DNA from: Alphaproteobacteria bacterium
GTDB lineage: Bacteria > Pseudomonadota > Alphaproteobacteria > DSM-16000 > Inquilinaceae
Length of the DNA stretch: 64,000 nt
Assembly: GCA_028277405.1 (NCBI GenBank)
Contig: JANQGH010000079.1
Span: 53,352-117,351, forward strand
Direction of reading: 5' to 3'
The notes beneath the pieces were generated by a model that saw only the letters and a list, made by a program, of their open reading frames with translations, had not been told where the DNA came from and made no database searches. How positions within the stretch are numbered: the stretch's first letter is position 1; each line of letters begins with the position of its first letter. The translations under genes were made by a program, and so were the position numbers. Positions 42,472 to 51,344 of this stretch are shown here, one piece after another.

Positions 42472-43386
42472 ATGTCCGACGCCGCCCTGAACCGCAGATT
42501 CGATCGCCTGCGCGTCTTGGAGGAGACGGGCAAGCTGAAAAGCAGATCGCGCAGCCGCGCGGTCAGCAAGCTTATGAACAATCGGCTTGCCGTCGTCGGC
42601 CTTTGCCTGTTCACGATCATCCTGCTCGCCAGTCTGTTCGCGCCACTGCTGACCGGGTACGACCCGCTTCGCATCGATTTGCGCGGCCGGCTGCAGCCGC
42701 CGTCCTGGCAGCACTGGTTCGGCACCGACATGACCGGCCGCGACGTGTTCTCCCGCGTGCTCTATGGCGGCCGGATCTCGATCCTGGTCGGGCTGGGCTC
42801 GGCCCTGATCGCGGCCGTCATCGGCGTCGGGATCGGCTGCTATGCCGGTTACAAGGGTGGCTGGCTGGACGCCTTCGTGCTGCGGACCTCGGAGGTCTTC
42901 ATGGCCTTCCCGCAGATCATCCTGGTGCTGCTGCTGGTCTCGATCCTGGGCCAGAGCCTGATCAATCTGATCATCATCTTCGTGATAACGGGCTGGGGGC
43001 CGATGTATCGGCTGACGCGCGCGCGCATGCTGTCGTTGCGCGAAGAGGAGTATGTGCAAGCCCTGCAGAGCTTCGGCGTCAGCACCTTCAAGATCTGCTA
43101 CAAGCACATACTGCCCAACGCGCTTGGGCCCATCATGGTCAACATCACCCTGACCACCGCAATGTTCATCCTCGCCGAGGCCGGCTTGAGCTTTCTTGGC
43201 CTGGGCGTGCCGCTGCAAATCCCGACCTGGGGCAACATCCTGAACGCGGCCCAGGATCTGCGCGTGCTGCAGAATTATTGGTGGATCTGGCTGCCCGTCG
43301 GCACCGTCATCTCGCTGTTCGTCATCTCGGTGAACTTCATCGGCGACGGCCTGCGCGACAGCACCGATCCGTCGCAGCAGGGGTAG
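42472..43386 (+). CDS. Dipeptide-type ABC permease (DppC-like)
   Basis: A 304-residue permease with a longer soluble N-terminus, then 'HWFGTDMTGRDVFSRVLYG', the family G-T-D-x-x-G-R-D motif, and EAA loop 'YVQALQSFGVSTFKICYKHILPNALGPIMV'. The ATPase gene follows after five bases. Confidence 0.94.
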   Translation: MSDAALNRRFDRLRVLEETGKLKSRSRSRAVSKLMNNRLAVVGLCLFTIILLASLFAPLLTGYDPLRIDLRGRLQPPSWQHWFGTDMTGRDVFSRVLYGGRISILVGLGSALIAAVIGVGIGCYAGYKGGWLDAFVLRTSEVFMAFPQIILVLLLVSILGQSLINLIIIFVITGWGPMYRLTRARMLSLREEEYVQALQSFGVSTFKICYKHILPNALGPIMVNITLTTAMFILAEAGLSFLGLGVPLQIPTWGNILNAAQDLRVLQNYWWIWLPVGTVISLFVISVNFIGDGLRDSTDPSQQG

Positions 43387-43391
43387 GCGGG

Positions 43392-44393
43392 ATGAGCGAC
43401 ATCGCCTTAGAGGTCGACGACATCAAGACCTACATCTACTCCAACCGGCGCTGCAACAAGGCGATCGACGGCGTGTCGTTCTCCATTCGCCGGGGCAAGA
43501 CGCTGTGCATCGTCGGCGAATCCGGGTGCGGGAAATCGATCACCGCGTCGTCGATCATGCAGCTCTTGCCGGCCCTGTCGCGGATCGAGGGCGGCAGCAT
43601 TACCTATCATTCGGACGCGGGCGAGATCCGCATCGACAAGCTGCCGCGCAACGGCGCCAGGATGCGCGCCATCCGGGGGTCCGAGATCGCCATGATCTTC
43701 CAGGACCCGATGACCGCGCTGAACCCGGTCTATACGGTCGGCTTTCAGATCGCCGAGAACCTGAAATATCACACCAAGATGACCGCCCGCGCGATCCGCG
43801 ACCGCTGCGTGGCGCTGTTGCGGCATATGGGCATCCCGCTGCCCGAACAGCGGGTGCGCGAATATCCGCACAGCCTTTCCGGCGGCATGCGCCAGCGGGC
43901 GATGATCGCCATGGCCATGGCCTGCAATCCCAAGATCCTGATCGCCGACGAACCGACCACGGCGCTCGACGTCACGATCCAGGCGCAGATCTTCGAACTG
44001 ATGAACCGGCTGAAGGCGGAGCACGGCACGGCGATCCTGCTGATCACCCATGACATGGGCGTCGTGGCGGAACTGGCGGACGACGTGGCCGTCATGTACA
44101 TGGGCAAGATCGTCGAGGCAGGAACGGTCGACGACATTCTGCGCCGGCCGCGTCACCCCTACACACGGGCGCTCTTGAGTTCCATTCCGGTGCTGGGGCG
44201 CGGCAAAAACCAGAGCATCAGGCCCATTCGCGGCTCGACGCCCGACCCCTACAACCGGCCGCCCGGATGCCAGTTCGCGCCGCGTTGCGATTTCGCGACC
44301 GAGGCCTGCCAGCGAATGCCCGACGAGACGTTCGTGGCCCCGACCCACCGGGTCTTGTGCTGGAACCATGACCGGGTCGCCGCCAGTGGCTGA
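43392..44393 (+). CDS. Dipeptide-type ABC ATPase (DppD-like)
   Basis: A 333-residue ATPase from ATG at 43392; the much longer open frame upstream is a shadow of the permease. Walker A 'GESGCGKSI', signature 'LSGGMRQR', Walker B '[11 protein letters not shown]', switch His in 'LLITHDMGV', and the C-terminal oligopeptide/dipeptide domain with cysteines in '[15 protein letters not shown]' that form the Fe-S-like cluster region. It overlaps the next ATPase gene by 26 bases. Confidence 0.94.
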   Translation: MSDIALEVDDIKTYIYSNRRCNKAIDGVSFSIRRGKTLCIVGESGCGKSITASSIMQLLPALSRIEGGSITYHSDAGEIRIDKLPRNGARMRAIRGSEIAMIFQDPMTALNPVYTVGFQIAENLKYHTKMTARAIRDRCVALLRHMGIPLPEQRVREYPHSLSGGMRQRAMIAMAMACNPKILIADEPTTALDVTIQAQIFELMNRLKAEHGTAILLITHDMGVVAELADDVAVMYMGKIVEAGTVDDILRRPRHPYTRALLSSIPVLGRGKNQSIRPIRGSTPDPYNRPPGCQFAPRCDFATEACQRMPDETFVAPTHRVLCWNHDRVAASG

Positions 44394-45417
44394 TCCGATC
44401 CTGACCTTGCGCGATGTGAAGACCCACTTCCCGGTCAGGAAGGGGGTTTTCAAGACCACGGCCGGTCACGTGAAGGCGGTCGACGGTGTCGATCTCGACG
44501 TGTTTCGCGGTGAGGTCTTGGGTCTGGTCGGGGAATCCGGCTGCGGCAAGACTACCCTCGGCAAGTCCATTCTCCAGCTCGTGCGGCCGACGGCGGGCCA
44601 GATCACGTTTCACGACGGCGCCGGCGACGATGTCGACCTGCAAGACCTGACCAACGCCGACCTGGTGCCCTATCGCAAAAAGCTTCAGATCGTCTTTCAG
44701 GACCCGTACTCGTCGCTCAATCCGGCCTTTACGATCTTCGGGTCGCTGGAAGACCCGCTGATCAAGTACGGCGTGCGCCCGCGTGCCGAACGCCGCCGCA
44801 TCGTGGGCGACCTGCTGGAGGCGGTGAACCTGCGGCGCGATCACATGGATCACTATCCGCACGAGTTTTCCGGCGGCCAGCGCCAGCGCATCGGCATCGC
44901 CCGCGCGCTGGCGATCGAGCCCGATCTGATCGTGTGTGACGAACCGGTCAGCGCGTTGGACGTTTCGGTGCAGGCCCAGGTCCTGCAGCTCTTGATGGAG
45001 TTGAAGGCCGAACGCGGCCTCACCTACATCTTCATCACCCATGACCTCAGCGTGACCGAGTATCTCTGCGACCGGATCGCGGTGATGTATCTCGGGCGCA
45101 TCGTCGAGCTTGCCGATGCCGACGATCTGTACGCCAACACCCTGCATCCCTATACCCAGGCACTGCTGTCGGCCATTCCGGTGGCCGATCTCGACAAGAA
45201 GACCGACCGGATCGTCCTGCAGGGCGACGTGCCAAGCCCGGTCAATCCGCCCTCCGGCTGTCCGTTCCATCCGCGCTGCCGGTTCGCCACCGAACTCTGC
45301 AAGGACAAGGTGCCGCCGCTGCGGCCCTTCGGCCGCAATGGTCATCTCGCCGCCTGCCACCGTGTCGAGGAGGTCATGGCCGCGGGCATCCATAGCGACA
45401 GGGCGGCGGACGGCTGA
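44368..45417 (+). CDS. Dipeptide-type ABC ATPase (DppF-like)
   Basis: A 349-residue ATPase: Walker A 'GESGCGKTT', signature 'FSGGQRQR' (Phe for the usual Leu), Walker B '[11 protein letters not shown]', and the C-terminal cysteine-rich '[15 protein letters not shown]' segment. It is the partner of the preceding ATPase and the last gene of the transporter operon. A GntR gene (BioR) follows on the same strand after 142 bases with its own control site. Confidence 0.94.
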   Translation: MTGSPPVADPILTLRDVKTHFPVRKGVFKTTAGHVKAVDGVDLDVFRGEVLGLVGESGCGKTTLGKSILQLVRPTAGQITFHDGAGDDVDLQDLTNADLVPYRKKLQIVFQDPYSSLNPAFTIFGSLEDPLIKYGVRPRAERRRIVGDLLEAVNLRRDHMDHYPHEFSGGQRQRIGIARALAIEPDLIVCDEPVSALDVSVQAQVLQLLMELKAERGLTYIFITHDLSVTEYLCDRIAVMYLGRIVELADADDLYANTLHPYTQALLSAIPVADLDKKTDRIVLQGDVPSPVNPPSGCPFHPRCRFATELCKDKVPPLRPFGRNGHLAACHRVEEVMAAGIHSDRAADG

Positions 45418-45545
45418 CCCATGGCACCTGCCTGACCCGTCATGGGCGAGCGCCTGATCGGCCCATCGACCTCGACAAAGGGCTAGTAAGGTTCGGCATA
45501 GCCGGGACGAAGGTCCAGGACACTCGACGGCCGGCCGAACGCGGA

Positions 45546-45555
45546 TTATCTATAG
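45546..45555 (+). promoter_or_regulatory. BioR box before bioR
   Basis: TTATCTATAG matches the BioR operator consensus TTATMKATAA at nine of ten positions. It ends four bases before the regulator ATG, leaving no room for a ribosome binding site, so the message may be leaderless and the box may overlap the promoter. Confidence 0.7.
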
Positions 45556-45559
45556 TTTC

Positions 45560-46201
45560 ATGTCCAGGGCCAAAGAAGAGCCACTAGCGGTGCGGATCAG
45601 TCGCGAGTTGGCCGCGCGCATCATCTCCGGGCAGATCGACGCCGGCGCGCCGCTGCGGCAAGACCATATCGCCGAGGAGTTCGGCGCCAGCCACGTCCCC
45701 GTCCGCGAGGCGTTCCGCCGCCTGGAGGCCCAGGGGCTTGTCGAAAGCAAGCCCCGGCGGGGTGTCCGCGTGTCCGGCTTCAGCCGCGATGAGGTGCGCG
45801 AGGTGGCCGAGATGCGCGCGGCGCTGGAGGTGCTGGCCCTGCGCCATGCCGCACCGCACATCACCAAGGCCATCCTCGATGAGGCCGAACGGGCCACGCA
45901 CGCCAGCGATCACGCGCCTGACGTCCATGCCTGGGAACAGGCCAACCGCCGGTTCCATCGCACGATCCTGACGCCGTGCGGCATGCCGAGATTGCTGCGC
46001 ACGATCGACGATCTGCACACGGCCAGTGCCCGGTTTCTGTTCTCCGGCTGGCGGGCCGAGTGGGAAACGCCGACGGACCGCGACCACCGGGCCATCCTCG
46101 CCGCCCTTCGCGAGGGCGATATCGAGGCTGCGGCGGCTACACTCGCCCGGCACGTCCAGTCGATCGGTCGCGAGCCACCAGGGCCGGCACGCCCGCTCTG
46201 A
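45560..46201 (+). CDS. bioR: BioR, biotin-pathway GntR regulator
   Basis: A 213-residue GntR/FCD regulator. Winged helix 'LRQDHIAEEFGASHVPVREAFRRLEAQGLVESKPRRGVRV' pattern at about residues 33-72, FCD domain after. Identification as BioR rests on context: near-perfect BioR boxes lie just before this gene and before the biotin transporter gene that follows it. BioR represses biotin synthesis and uptake genes in alphaproteobacteria and often represses itself. Confidence 0.85.
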   Translation: MSRAKEEPLAVRISRELAARIISGQIDAGAPLRQDHIAEEFGASHVPVREAFRRLEAQGLVESKPRRGVRVSGFSRDEVREVAEMRAALEVLALRHAAPHITKAILDEAERATHASDHAPDVHAWEQANRRFHRTILTPCGMPRLLRTIDDLHTASARFLFSGWRAEWETPTDRDHRAILAALREGDIEAAAATLARHVQSIGREPPGPARPL

Positions 46202-46339
46202 GCGCCAACCAGCGCTGCCCTTCCGGGGCCTCCATTCCCCTGTTCACACCCCTTCAATCCGGCTGCCTTGGTCGTATGCGAGATGCGCCCTTGAAAGGCG
46301 TGCGCAAGTGTGGATTCCTTTAGCGATAGAACTGGAAAA

Positions 46340-46349
46340 TTATCTATAA
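46340..46349 (+). promoter_or_regulatory. BioR box before bioY
   Basis: TTATCTATAA is an exact match to the BioR operator consensus TTATMKATAA. It lies 18 bases before the chosen bioY ATG, with AAAGGAG between. Confidence 0.85.
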
Positions 46350-46367
46350 TTGGCAAAGGAGCCATGG

Positions 46368-46955
46368 ATGACCCTGTCGGCCGCAACCTTGAAGCCCGGC
46401 TTCAGCCCGATCGACCTCCAGAACCGAAGCTTGGCCTGGAAGTTCGCCGCCGTAATCCTCGGCAGCCTCTTTCTGACCCTGTCGTCTTACATCGAGGTGC
46501 CGATGGTCCCGGTACCGGTGACGATGCAGACCTTCGCCGTTGCGCTGGTGGGCGCGCTCTATGGCTGGAGGCTCGCCGGCATCACGATCGTGGCCTGGCT
46601 GGGCCAGGGGGCGCTTGGCCTCCCGGTCCTGGCGGGCGGCGCGGCGGGTGCCCATCACTTCATCGGCCCGACGGCGGGTTACCTCTTCGCCTTTCCCATC
46701 GCGGCTATGGCGATGGGCTGGTTGGCCGAGCGGGGCTGGAACGGCTATCGGCCATGGCTTGCCTTCGCCGGCATGCTGATCAGCAATGCGCTGTGTCTCG
46801 TTATCGGCGCGGCATGGCTGGCGGTTCTGATCGGCGTTGAGCAGGCTGTGATGGCCGGGATCGTTCCGTTCCTGATCGGCGCGGTGCTGAAGGCCGGGCT
46901 TGGGGCGCTGACGCTGAAGCTGATGACCCGCAAGACGAACCGCGCGCGGGAATGA
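46368..46955 (+). CDS. bioY: Biotin transporter BioY
   Basis: A 195-residue membrane protein, the S component of an ECF-type biotin importer or a stand-alone BioY. The start at 46368 follows AAAGGAG at proper spacing; a TTG at 46350 is unlikely since it abuts the BioR box. Family motifs: 'VPMVPVPVTMQTFAVALVGALYG' near residue 45 and 'GALGLPVLAGGAAGAHHFIGPTAGYLFAFP', with the biotin-binding region. About six membrane segments. DUF1284 overlaps its end by four bases. Confidence 0.93.
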   Translation: MTLSAATLKPGFSPIDLQNRSLAWKFAAVILGSLFLTLSSYIEVPMVPVPVTMQTFAVALVGALYGWRLAGITIVAWLGQGALGLPVLAGGAAGAHHFIGPTAGYLFAFPIAAMAMGWLAERGWNGYRPWLAFAGMLISNALCLVIGAAWLAVLIGVEQAVMAGIVPFLIGAVLKAGLGALTLKLMTRKTNRARE

Positions 46956-47404
46956 CCGTACGCCTGCGCCCGCATCATCTGCTGTGCGTGCTGACCTATG
47001 TGGGCAAGGGATACAGCCCCGCGTTCGTCGCCAACATGACGCGGATCGCGGGGCGTCTTGGGGCGGGTGAAGCGGTCGAAATCGTCGAGGGGCCGGACGA
47101 TATCTGCGCGCCGCTTCTCGATGGTCCCGATCCGCACTGCCGTCTCGCCCGCGTCACAAGGCGGGATCGGGCGGCAGCGCGGGATCTGGGCCGTCTGCTC
47201 GGTCTTGAAGCCGGACCCGGAGCGCGCGTGACGCTCGACCCGGATCTGCTCCTCAACCTGCGCACGGCGTTCGCATCCGGCCAGATACGGTCGGCTTGTG
47301 CCGGGTGCGAGTGGTTCGGACTCTGCGGATCCATTGCCGGGACCGGATTTGAGGGGGCCGTTTTGGCAGCTAAGCACATGCGTCTTGGCGGCCGTGGCCG
47401 ATAG
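46952..47404 (+). CDS. DUF1284 domain protein
   Basis: A 150-residue protein with 'RLRPHHLLCVLTYVGKGYSP' at the N-terminus (the R-x-H-H-L-L-C mark) and cysteines later in 'SACAGCEWFGLC', which could bind a metal or iron-sulfur cluster. DUF1284 has no known function but often follows bioY. It overlaps bioY by four bases and so belongs to the BioR-controlled unit. Confidence 0.85.
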   Translation: MTVRLRPHHLLCVLTYVGKGYSPAFVANMTRIAGRLGAGEAVEIVEGPDDICAPLLDGPDPHCRLARVTRRDRAAARDLGRLLGLEAGPGARVTLDPDLLLNLRTAFASGQIRSACAGCEWFGLCGSIAGTGFEGAVLAAKHMRLGGRGR

Positions 47405-47605
47405 GCGGCGCGGCTGGCTGCTGTAGCGGCCACGTACGGCAAAAGGGCGTATGCTGAACGCGCCGGTATGATCCGATGCTGGCTGCCGACCTCGCAGGGA
47501 ACCTCCCGGCCGACGATACGATGTCGTCTTGATGGCGGGTTGTTGGCGTGGTCCCGATGGCGCGTTCCGGCAAACTGACCGCGAGACGGCTGAAGGAGGT
47601 TGACG

Positions 47606-48076
47606 ATGATTGTGCGCAAGCTGCGCCTCGATAGGGGCCTCTCGCAAGAGCAGCTATCGCTCATGTCGGGGGTGAGCGTGCGCACGATCCAACGAATCGA
47701 ACGGGGTGCCAGGGCAACGCCCGAGACCCTGAAATGCCTGGCGGCCGTTCTCGACGTCGACTTTTCCGAACTGCGAAAGGATCAGCAGATGATCGCGAAC
47801 ACCCCTCGGCCCGGCTTGACGGACGAAGAACGCGAGGCGCTCGAATATGTCCGCGACATCAAGGGTTTCTATACCCACGCGCTGCAATTCGCAGTGACCA
47901 TCGTGATTCTCGCCGGCTTGAATCTCTGGTTCACCCCCGGCTTCTTATGGGTTGGTTTCGTCGCGGTTGGCTGGGGCATCGGACTGATCGCCCATGGGCT
48001 CTGGGTTTTTGAAGTCTTCAACTGGTTTGGGGCGGATTGGGAGAAACGGCAGGTTGCAAAGCGCCTGAGGCGTTGA
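47606..48076 (+). CDS. XRE helix-turn-helix protein with 2TM domain
   Basis: A 156-residue protein from ATG at 47606, set by the strong ribosome site AAGGAGGT. Residues 1-60 form an XRE/HTH_3 domain ('LSQEQLSLMSGVSVRTIQRIERG'); residues about 75-150 are a 2TM domain with two hydrophobic stretches and the 'FEVFNWFGADWEKR' end. This fusion places a DNA-binding domain at the inner membrane. No clear target operon adjoins it. Confidence 0.85.
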   Translation: MIVRKLRLDRGLSQEQLSLMSGVSVRTIQRIERGARATPETLKCLAAVLDVDFSELRKDQQMIANTPRPGLTDEEREALEYVRDIKGFYTHALQFAVTIVILAGLNLWFTPGFLWVGFVAVGWGIGLIAHGLWVFEVFNWFGADWEKRQVAKRLRR

Positions 48077-48467
48077 GGGCGATCGTGCCACCGGCGGGGT
48101 TGTGGTGCTTCCGCATGGTGCAAAACGGATCATCCATTCAAGACCAGCCCGATGGCGGTCACTGCCTTTTCCACGGGCTGGTGCGGTGCGTCGGGCAAGC
48201 CGTGCGCAGGCACCTTCAGGGCGGCCTTGGAACGACTTTGCTGGACCGAAGGCCGCATTGCCCTGCCCGTTGGCCGCACGTGCGAAGCCTTGGTCTCGTC
48301 AACGAAACAGCACGTCGATAAGCCGTTCGGTGTGTGCGTCTCGCTCTCGCTCAGCCGAGATGTCGACCCCCAGAATGGAACCGGTGAGGCCTGGCAGCGC
48401 GAGTGTGCTGGATTTGGTGTCGCGGTCTTCACCGCGATCGGCTAGGGTCGAGTAGAGGAGAAGCCGG
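48077..48467. other. Intergenic leader region
   Basis: About 390 bases after the HTH-2TM gene and before the leader peptide. Frames of 90-117 codons overlap on both strands and have no recognisable domain. The promoter of the attenuator-controlled transporter gene should be near the right end. Confidence 0.4.
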
Positions 48468-48521
48468 ATGTCCCAAGACACCATCATCGTCGTCGCGCGC
48501 GAAAGGTGCATGGTCCCCTAG
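48468..48521 (+). CDS. Probable leader peptide of an attenuator
   Basis: A 17-codon open frame, MSQDTIIVVARERCMVP, with GAGGAG about 9 bases upstream. It is followed after 26 bases by a strong terminator hairpin and then by the efflux gene. Its Ile-Ile-Val-Val run resembles branched-chain amino acid leaders, and also the stalling peptides of drug-induced leaders ('IAVV'-type and Arg-x-Arg). A segment within its 3' half (GGTGCATG, 48505-48512) can pair with 48543-48550, which overlaps the 5' side of the terminator stem, so ribosome stalling would favour read-through. Confidence 0.6.
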   Translation: MSQDTIIVVARERCMVP

Positions 48522-48547
48522 CGGAAGCCATATCCTCTTTGACATGC

Positions 48548-48575
48548 GCCCTCGAACCGAGTTCGGGGGCTTTTT
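48548..48575 (+). terminator. Rho-independent terminator of the leader (attenuator)
   Basis: Ten-base stem GCCCTCGAAC pairing GTTCGGGGGC with one G-T pair and loop CGA, followed by TTTTT. It lies 24 bases before the efflux-pump ATG. The competing pairing of 48505-48512 with 48543-48550 would break the first three stem bases. Confidence 0.85.
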
Positions 48576-48598
48576 GTTTCCGAAGGGCCTGAGAAACC

Positions 48599-49792
48599 AT
48601 GCGAAAGGCGACGTCACCACCGGCCCTGGCCACCCTCTATCTGCTGGCGGCGATGTCCCCGCTGACGCTCAACATGATCGTCCCGTCGCTGGCGAACATC
48701 GCGCTGGATTTGAGGGCCGATTATGCGGTCATCAGCCTTGCCCTGGGCGGTTTTCTGGCCGTGACCGCGCTCGTTCAACTGGGTGTGGGGCCGTTGTCGG
48801 ACCGGATCGGACGTCGTCCGGTTCTGCTGGTCGCGCTGGCCGTCCACACCGTGGCGTCCTTAGGTTGCGCGATGGCGCAAAGCGCGGAGGTGTTTCTGGC
48901 CTTCAGGACGCTGCAGGCCGGCTCCATCGCTTGCTACGTCATGTCGATGGCGATCGTTCGTGACACGCAGCAAGGAGCGCACGTCGTCACATTGCTTGGC
49001 CGGATCGCCATGACAATGGCGCTGGCGCCGATGCTGGGGCCGCTGCTGGGCAGCATCTTGGATGCGGCCTTTGGCTGGCGCGCGATCTTCCTGCTCTATG
49101 CGGCGATTGGAGCCAGCTTGCTGTGCATCGCATGGTTCGACCTTGGAGAAACGGTAAGAACGCACGCGGACGACGTCGACGCGGAAGAGCATCGGCTGGG
49201 CAAGCTTCTCAATCAGCCCCTGTTCTGGTGCTATGCACTATCCACGGCGTTTTCCGTCGGCGCATTCTATGTCTTTCTCGCCGGGTCGGCGCTCATCGCC
49301 GCCTCGGTGTTCGGGATCACCACGGCCACGCTGGGGCTGATTGTCGGCAGCATCACGGCCGGGTTCATGTTCGGCAGCTTTCTCGCCACGCGATTGGCGT
49401 CACGCCACAAATCGGCCGTGGTCATGCTGGCCGGTCGGATCGTTGCCTGTGCCGGCATGCTGGTCGGTCTCGTGCTGGTTGCCTCGGGCCCGGTGACACC
49501 GCTGCTCTATTTCGGCTGCACCATATTTGTCGGTGTCGGCAACGGGCTGACCACGCCGAACAGCAATGCCGGTGCCATGTCCGTCCGTCCCCGGCTGGCC
49601 GGCAGCGCGGCGGGCATTACCGGTGCCCTGACCGTGGCCGGCGGGGCGGTGATGGCCACCGTGACCGGATTCGTGCTTGAGGCCAGCCCGTCTCCACAGG
49701 CCCTGCTGATCTTGATGCTGGCGCCGTCCTTTGCCGGATTGCTGACAGCGGCCGCGGCTATCCGGCTTGACAGAAAACGGCCGGATGCGTGA
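48599..49792 (+). CDS. Bcr/CflA-type MFS efflux transporter
   Basis: A 397-residue major-facilitator protein with about 12 hydrophobic segments. Motif A is in 'GPLSDRIGRRPVLL' and the 'A-F-R-x-L-Q-A' segment of Bcr/CflA drug transporters follows; 'LAPMLGPLLGSILDAAFGWRAIFLLYA' is the typical motif C region. It exports small molecules by proton antiport; substrate unknown. Expression is probably set by the attenuator just upstream. The DmeR-like gene converges on it. Confidence 0.9.
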   Translation: MRKATSPPALATLYLLAAMSPLTLNMIVPSLANIALDLRADYAVISLALGGFLAVTALVQLGVGPLSDRIGRRPVLLVALAVHTVASLGCAMAQSAEVFLAFRTLQAGSIACYVMSMAIVRDTQQGAHVVTLLGRIAMTMALAPMLGPLLGSILDAAFGWRAIFLLYAAIGASLLCIAWFDLGETVRTHADDVDAEEHRLGKLLNQPLFWCYALSTAFSVGAFYVFLAGSALIAASVFGITTATLGLIVGSITAGFMFGSFLATRLASRHKSAVVMLAGRIVACAGMLVGLVLVASGPVTPLLYFGCTIFVGVGNGLTTPNSNAGAMSVRPRLAGSAAGITGALTVAGGAVMATVTGFVLEASPSPQALLILMLAPSFAGLLTAAAAIRLDRKRPDA

Positions 49793-49819
49793 CGGCTTGG
49801 GCATAAGGAATCCGTCGCT

Positions 49820-50083
49820 CTATAAAAGTTTGGCCAGCGCCTTCATTTCGCTGAGGTCGGTCTTGCCTCCCGCGCCGAGGCAGTGGTCGATGTGGTCGTG
49901 AATCAGTGTTCGCTTGGCGGCCGTCACCGCCTTTTCCACGGCCTGGAGCTGCACCGCGATGTCGGCGCAGGCCCGTCCGCCCTCGATCATCTCGATGACG
50001 TGACGCAGATGGCCGTCTGCGCGCTTCAACCGCTTAACGATGCCGGGATGGCTTGCGTGCCGGTGATGTTCTGTCATACACAC
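49820..50083 (-). CDS. CsoR/RcnR-family metal regulator, DmeR-like
   Basis: An 87-residue all-helical repressor. 'HPGIVKRLKRADGHLRHVIEMIEGGRACADIAVQLQAVEKAV' pattern and 'TLIHDHIDHCLG' are very like DmeR, the nickel/cobalt-responsive member of this family. Metal ligands: the N-terminal His cluster (EHHRH), Cys39 and His62, H64. A G/C-tract palindrome lies just upstream, between it and the divergent metal genes. ATG at 50077 is an alternative start. Confidence 0.9.
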   Translation of the reverse strand: MCMTEHHRHASHPGIVKRLKRADGHLRHVIEMIEGGRACADIAVQLQAVEKAVTAAKRTLIHDHIDHCLGAGGKTDLSEMKALAKLL

Positions 50084-50087
50084 TGAC

Positions 50088-50106
50088 TATCCCCCTTGGG
50101 GGGATA
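50088..50106. promoter_or_regulatory. CsoR/RcnR-type operator
   Basis: TATCCCCCTTGGGGGGATA: G/C tract flanked by AT inverted repeat, the shape of RcnR/DmeR sites. It lies between the divergent regulator and the His-rich gene, five bases from the regulator ATG. Metal binding would free both promoters. Confidence 0.8.
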
Positions 50107-50131
50107 TGGCAACGTCAAGAGAAGGCAGCAC

Positions 50132-50530
50132 ATGGGCGAAAAGCCCCGCTATCGCGGGACTTGGCAAGCGGCGCGGGGTCTGGTCGCGCTGACGGTCGCC
50201 CTCGCGCTGCTCGTTGCCCCGCTCGTCGTCATCCTGACCCATGGCCCCGCGGCCCAAGCGGCCGTTGCCTTGCTGACGGTGGAACTGGCCGATGAGGGTG
50301 CCGGCCACCACCATGATCACGGCCCCACCCATGGCGATCGGAAGCACGATCGTCCAGGTGGCCCAGTGGGTGGACATAACGCGGCGGATCACGACCACCC
50401 GCTTCAGGCATTGATCTGCCAACCGACGACCGCGCCCGCGCCGCGTACCGACAAGGGGCCGGGCGCGTTTGGCGACATCTTTCGACACCTGACCTTCAAA
50501 GGGCCGATGCGACCGCCGCGATCCGTCTGA
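50132..50530 (+). CDS. His-rich membrane-anchored protein, DUF2946-like
   Basis: A 132-residue protein from ATG at 50132. It has one membrane segment ('LVALTVALALLVAPLVVIL') followed by a histidine-rich stretch ('GAGHHHDHGPTHGDRKHD', later 'ADHDHP'), which would sit in the periplasm and bind Ni, Co or Cu. It resembles DUF2946 proteins in outline. It is first in the metal operon controlled by the operator above, and precedes the HupE-like gene by 62 bases. Confidence 0.6.
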   Translation: MGEKPRYRGTWQAARGLVALTVALALLVAPLVVILTHGPAAQAAVALLTVELADEGAGHHHDHGPTHGDRKHDRPGGPVGGHNAADHDHPLQALICQPTTAPAPRTDKGPGAFGDIFRHLTFKGPMRPPRSV

Positions 50531-50592
50531 ACAGGACCTTAGACAGCGCCGCACAAGGCGCATCATCGCACTGTTCGGACAAGGATCATTCC

Positions 50593-51324
50593 ATGACATT
50601 TCCACCGGCCGCGTCGCGCGGGCGGGGGCTTTGCGCGCGCCGCGCCTCCATGCTCCTGCTCGCCGCCGCGCTCTCGCTCGCCTGGGTCGAGACGGCCTTC
50701 GCCCATGCCGTGACGCTTGGCGACAAAGGCTACATCCAGGAGGTCACCGGCGTGCACCTCCTCCCGTTCCTCTATCTCGGCGCCAAGCACATGGTGACCG
50801 GCTACGACCATCTTCTGTTCCTCTTCGGCGTGATCTTCTTCCTTTACGGGATGAGACACATCGCGGCTTACGTCTCGCTGTTCGCCATCGGGCATTCGAC
50901 CACCATGCTTCTGGGCGTCTGGTTCGACTTCGGCATCTCCAGCTATGTCATCGACGCCATCATCGGCTTTTCGGTGGTCTACAAGGCGCTCGACAATCTC
51001 GGGGCGTTCCGGCTCTCGTTCGGGTTCCAGCCCTCGACCAAGGTCGCCACCCTGTTCTTCGGCTTTCTGCACGGCTTCGGCCTCGCCTCCAGGCTGATCG
51101 ACTATGACATTTCGCCCGACGGCCTGTGGCCGAACCTGATCGCCTTCAATGTCGGCGTCGAGGTGGGCCAGCTTCTGGCGCTGGCGGCGATCCTGGTCGT
51201 GATGCGCTATTGGCGCGCGACGCCGTCCTTCGCGCGGCAGGCCTATGCCGTAAACGTCCTGATGATGACCGCCGGCTTCGCCCTGATGGGCCTTCAGATC
51301 ACCGGCTATTTCGTGGCCGCTTGA
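50593..51324 (+). CDS. HupE/UreJ-like membrane protein
   Basis: A 243-residue protein with a signal peptide (to about residue 36) and about six membrane segments. Motifs 'LLPFLYLGAKHMVTGYDHLLFLFGVIFFLY' (with G-x-D-H-x-L-F-L), 'SLFAIGHSTTMLLG' and 'FFGFLHGFGLAS' are those of the HupE/UreJ_2 family, secondary permeases for nickel or cobalt. Next to a DmeR-like regulator it is probably a metal transporter. The anchor-protein gene starts 20 bases later. Confidence 0.88.
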   Translation: MTFPPAASRGRGLCARRASMLLLAAALSLAWVETAFAHAVTLGDKGYIQEVTGVHLLPFLYLGAKHMVTGYDHLLFLFGVIFFLYGMRHIAAYVSLFAIGHSTTMLLGVWFDFGISSYVIDAIIGFSVVYKALDNLGAFRLSFGFQPSTKVATLFFGFLHGFGLASRLIDYDISPDGLWPNLIAFNVGVEVGQLLALAAILVVMRYWRATPSFARQAYAVNVLMMTAGFALMGLQITGYFVAA

Positions 51325-51344
51325 GCGGCGGGAGACCTTTAGAC

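Noticed and set aside
48102..48455. Possible small genes before the attenuator leader
   Set aside because: Frames on both strands overlap without domain or ribosome site; more likely an untranslated region.
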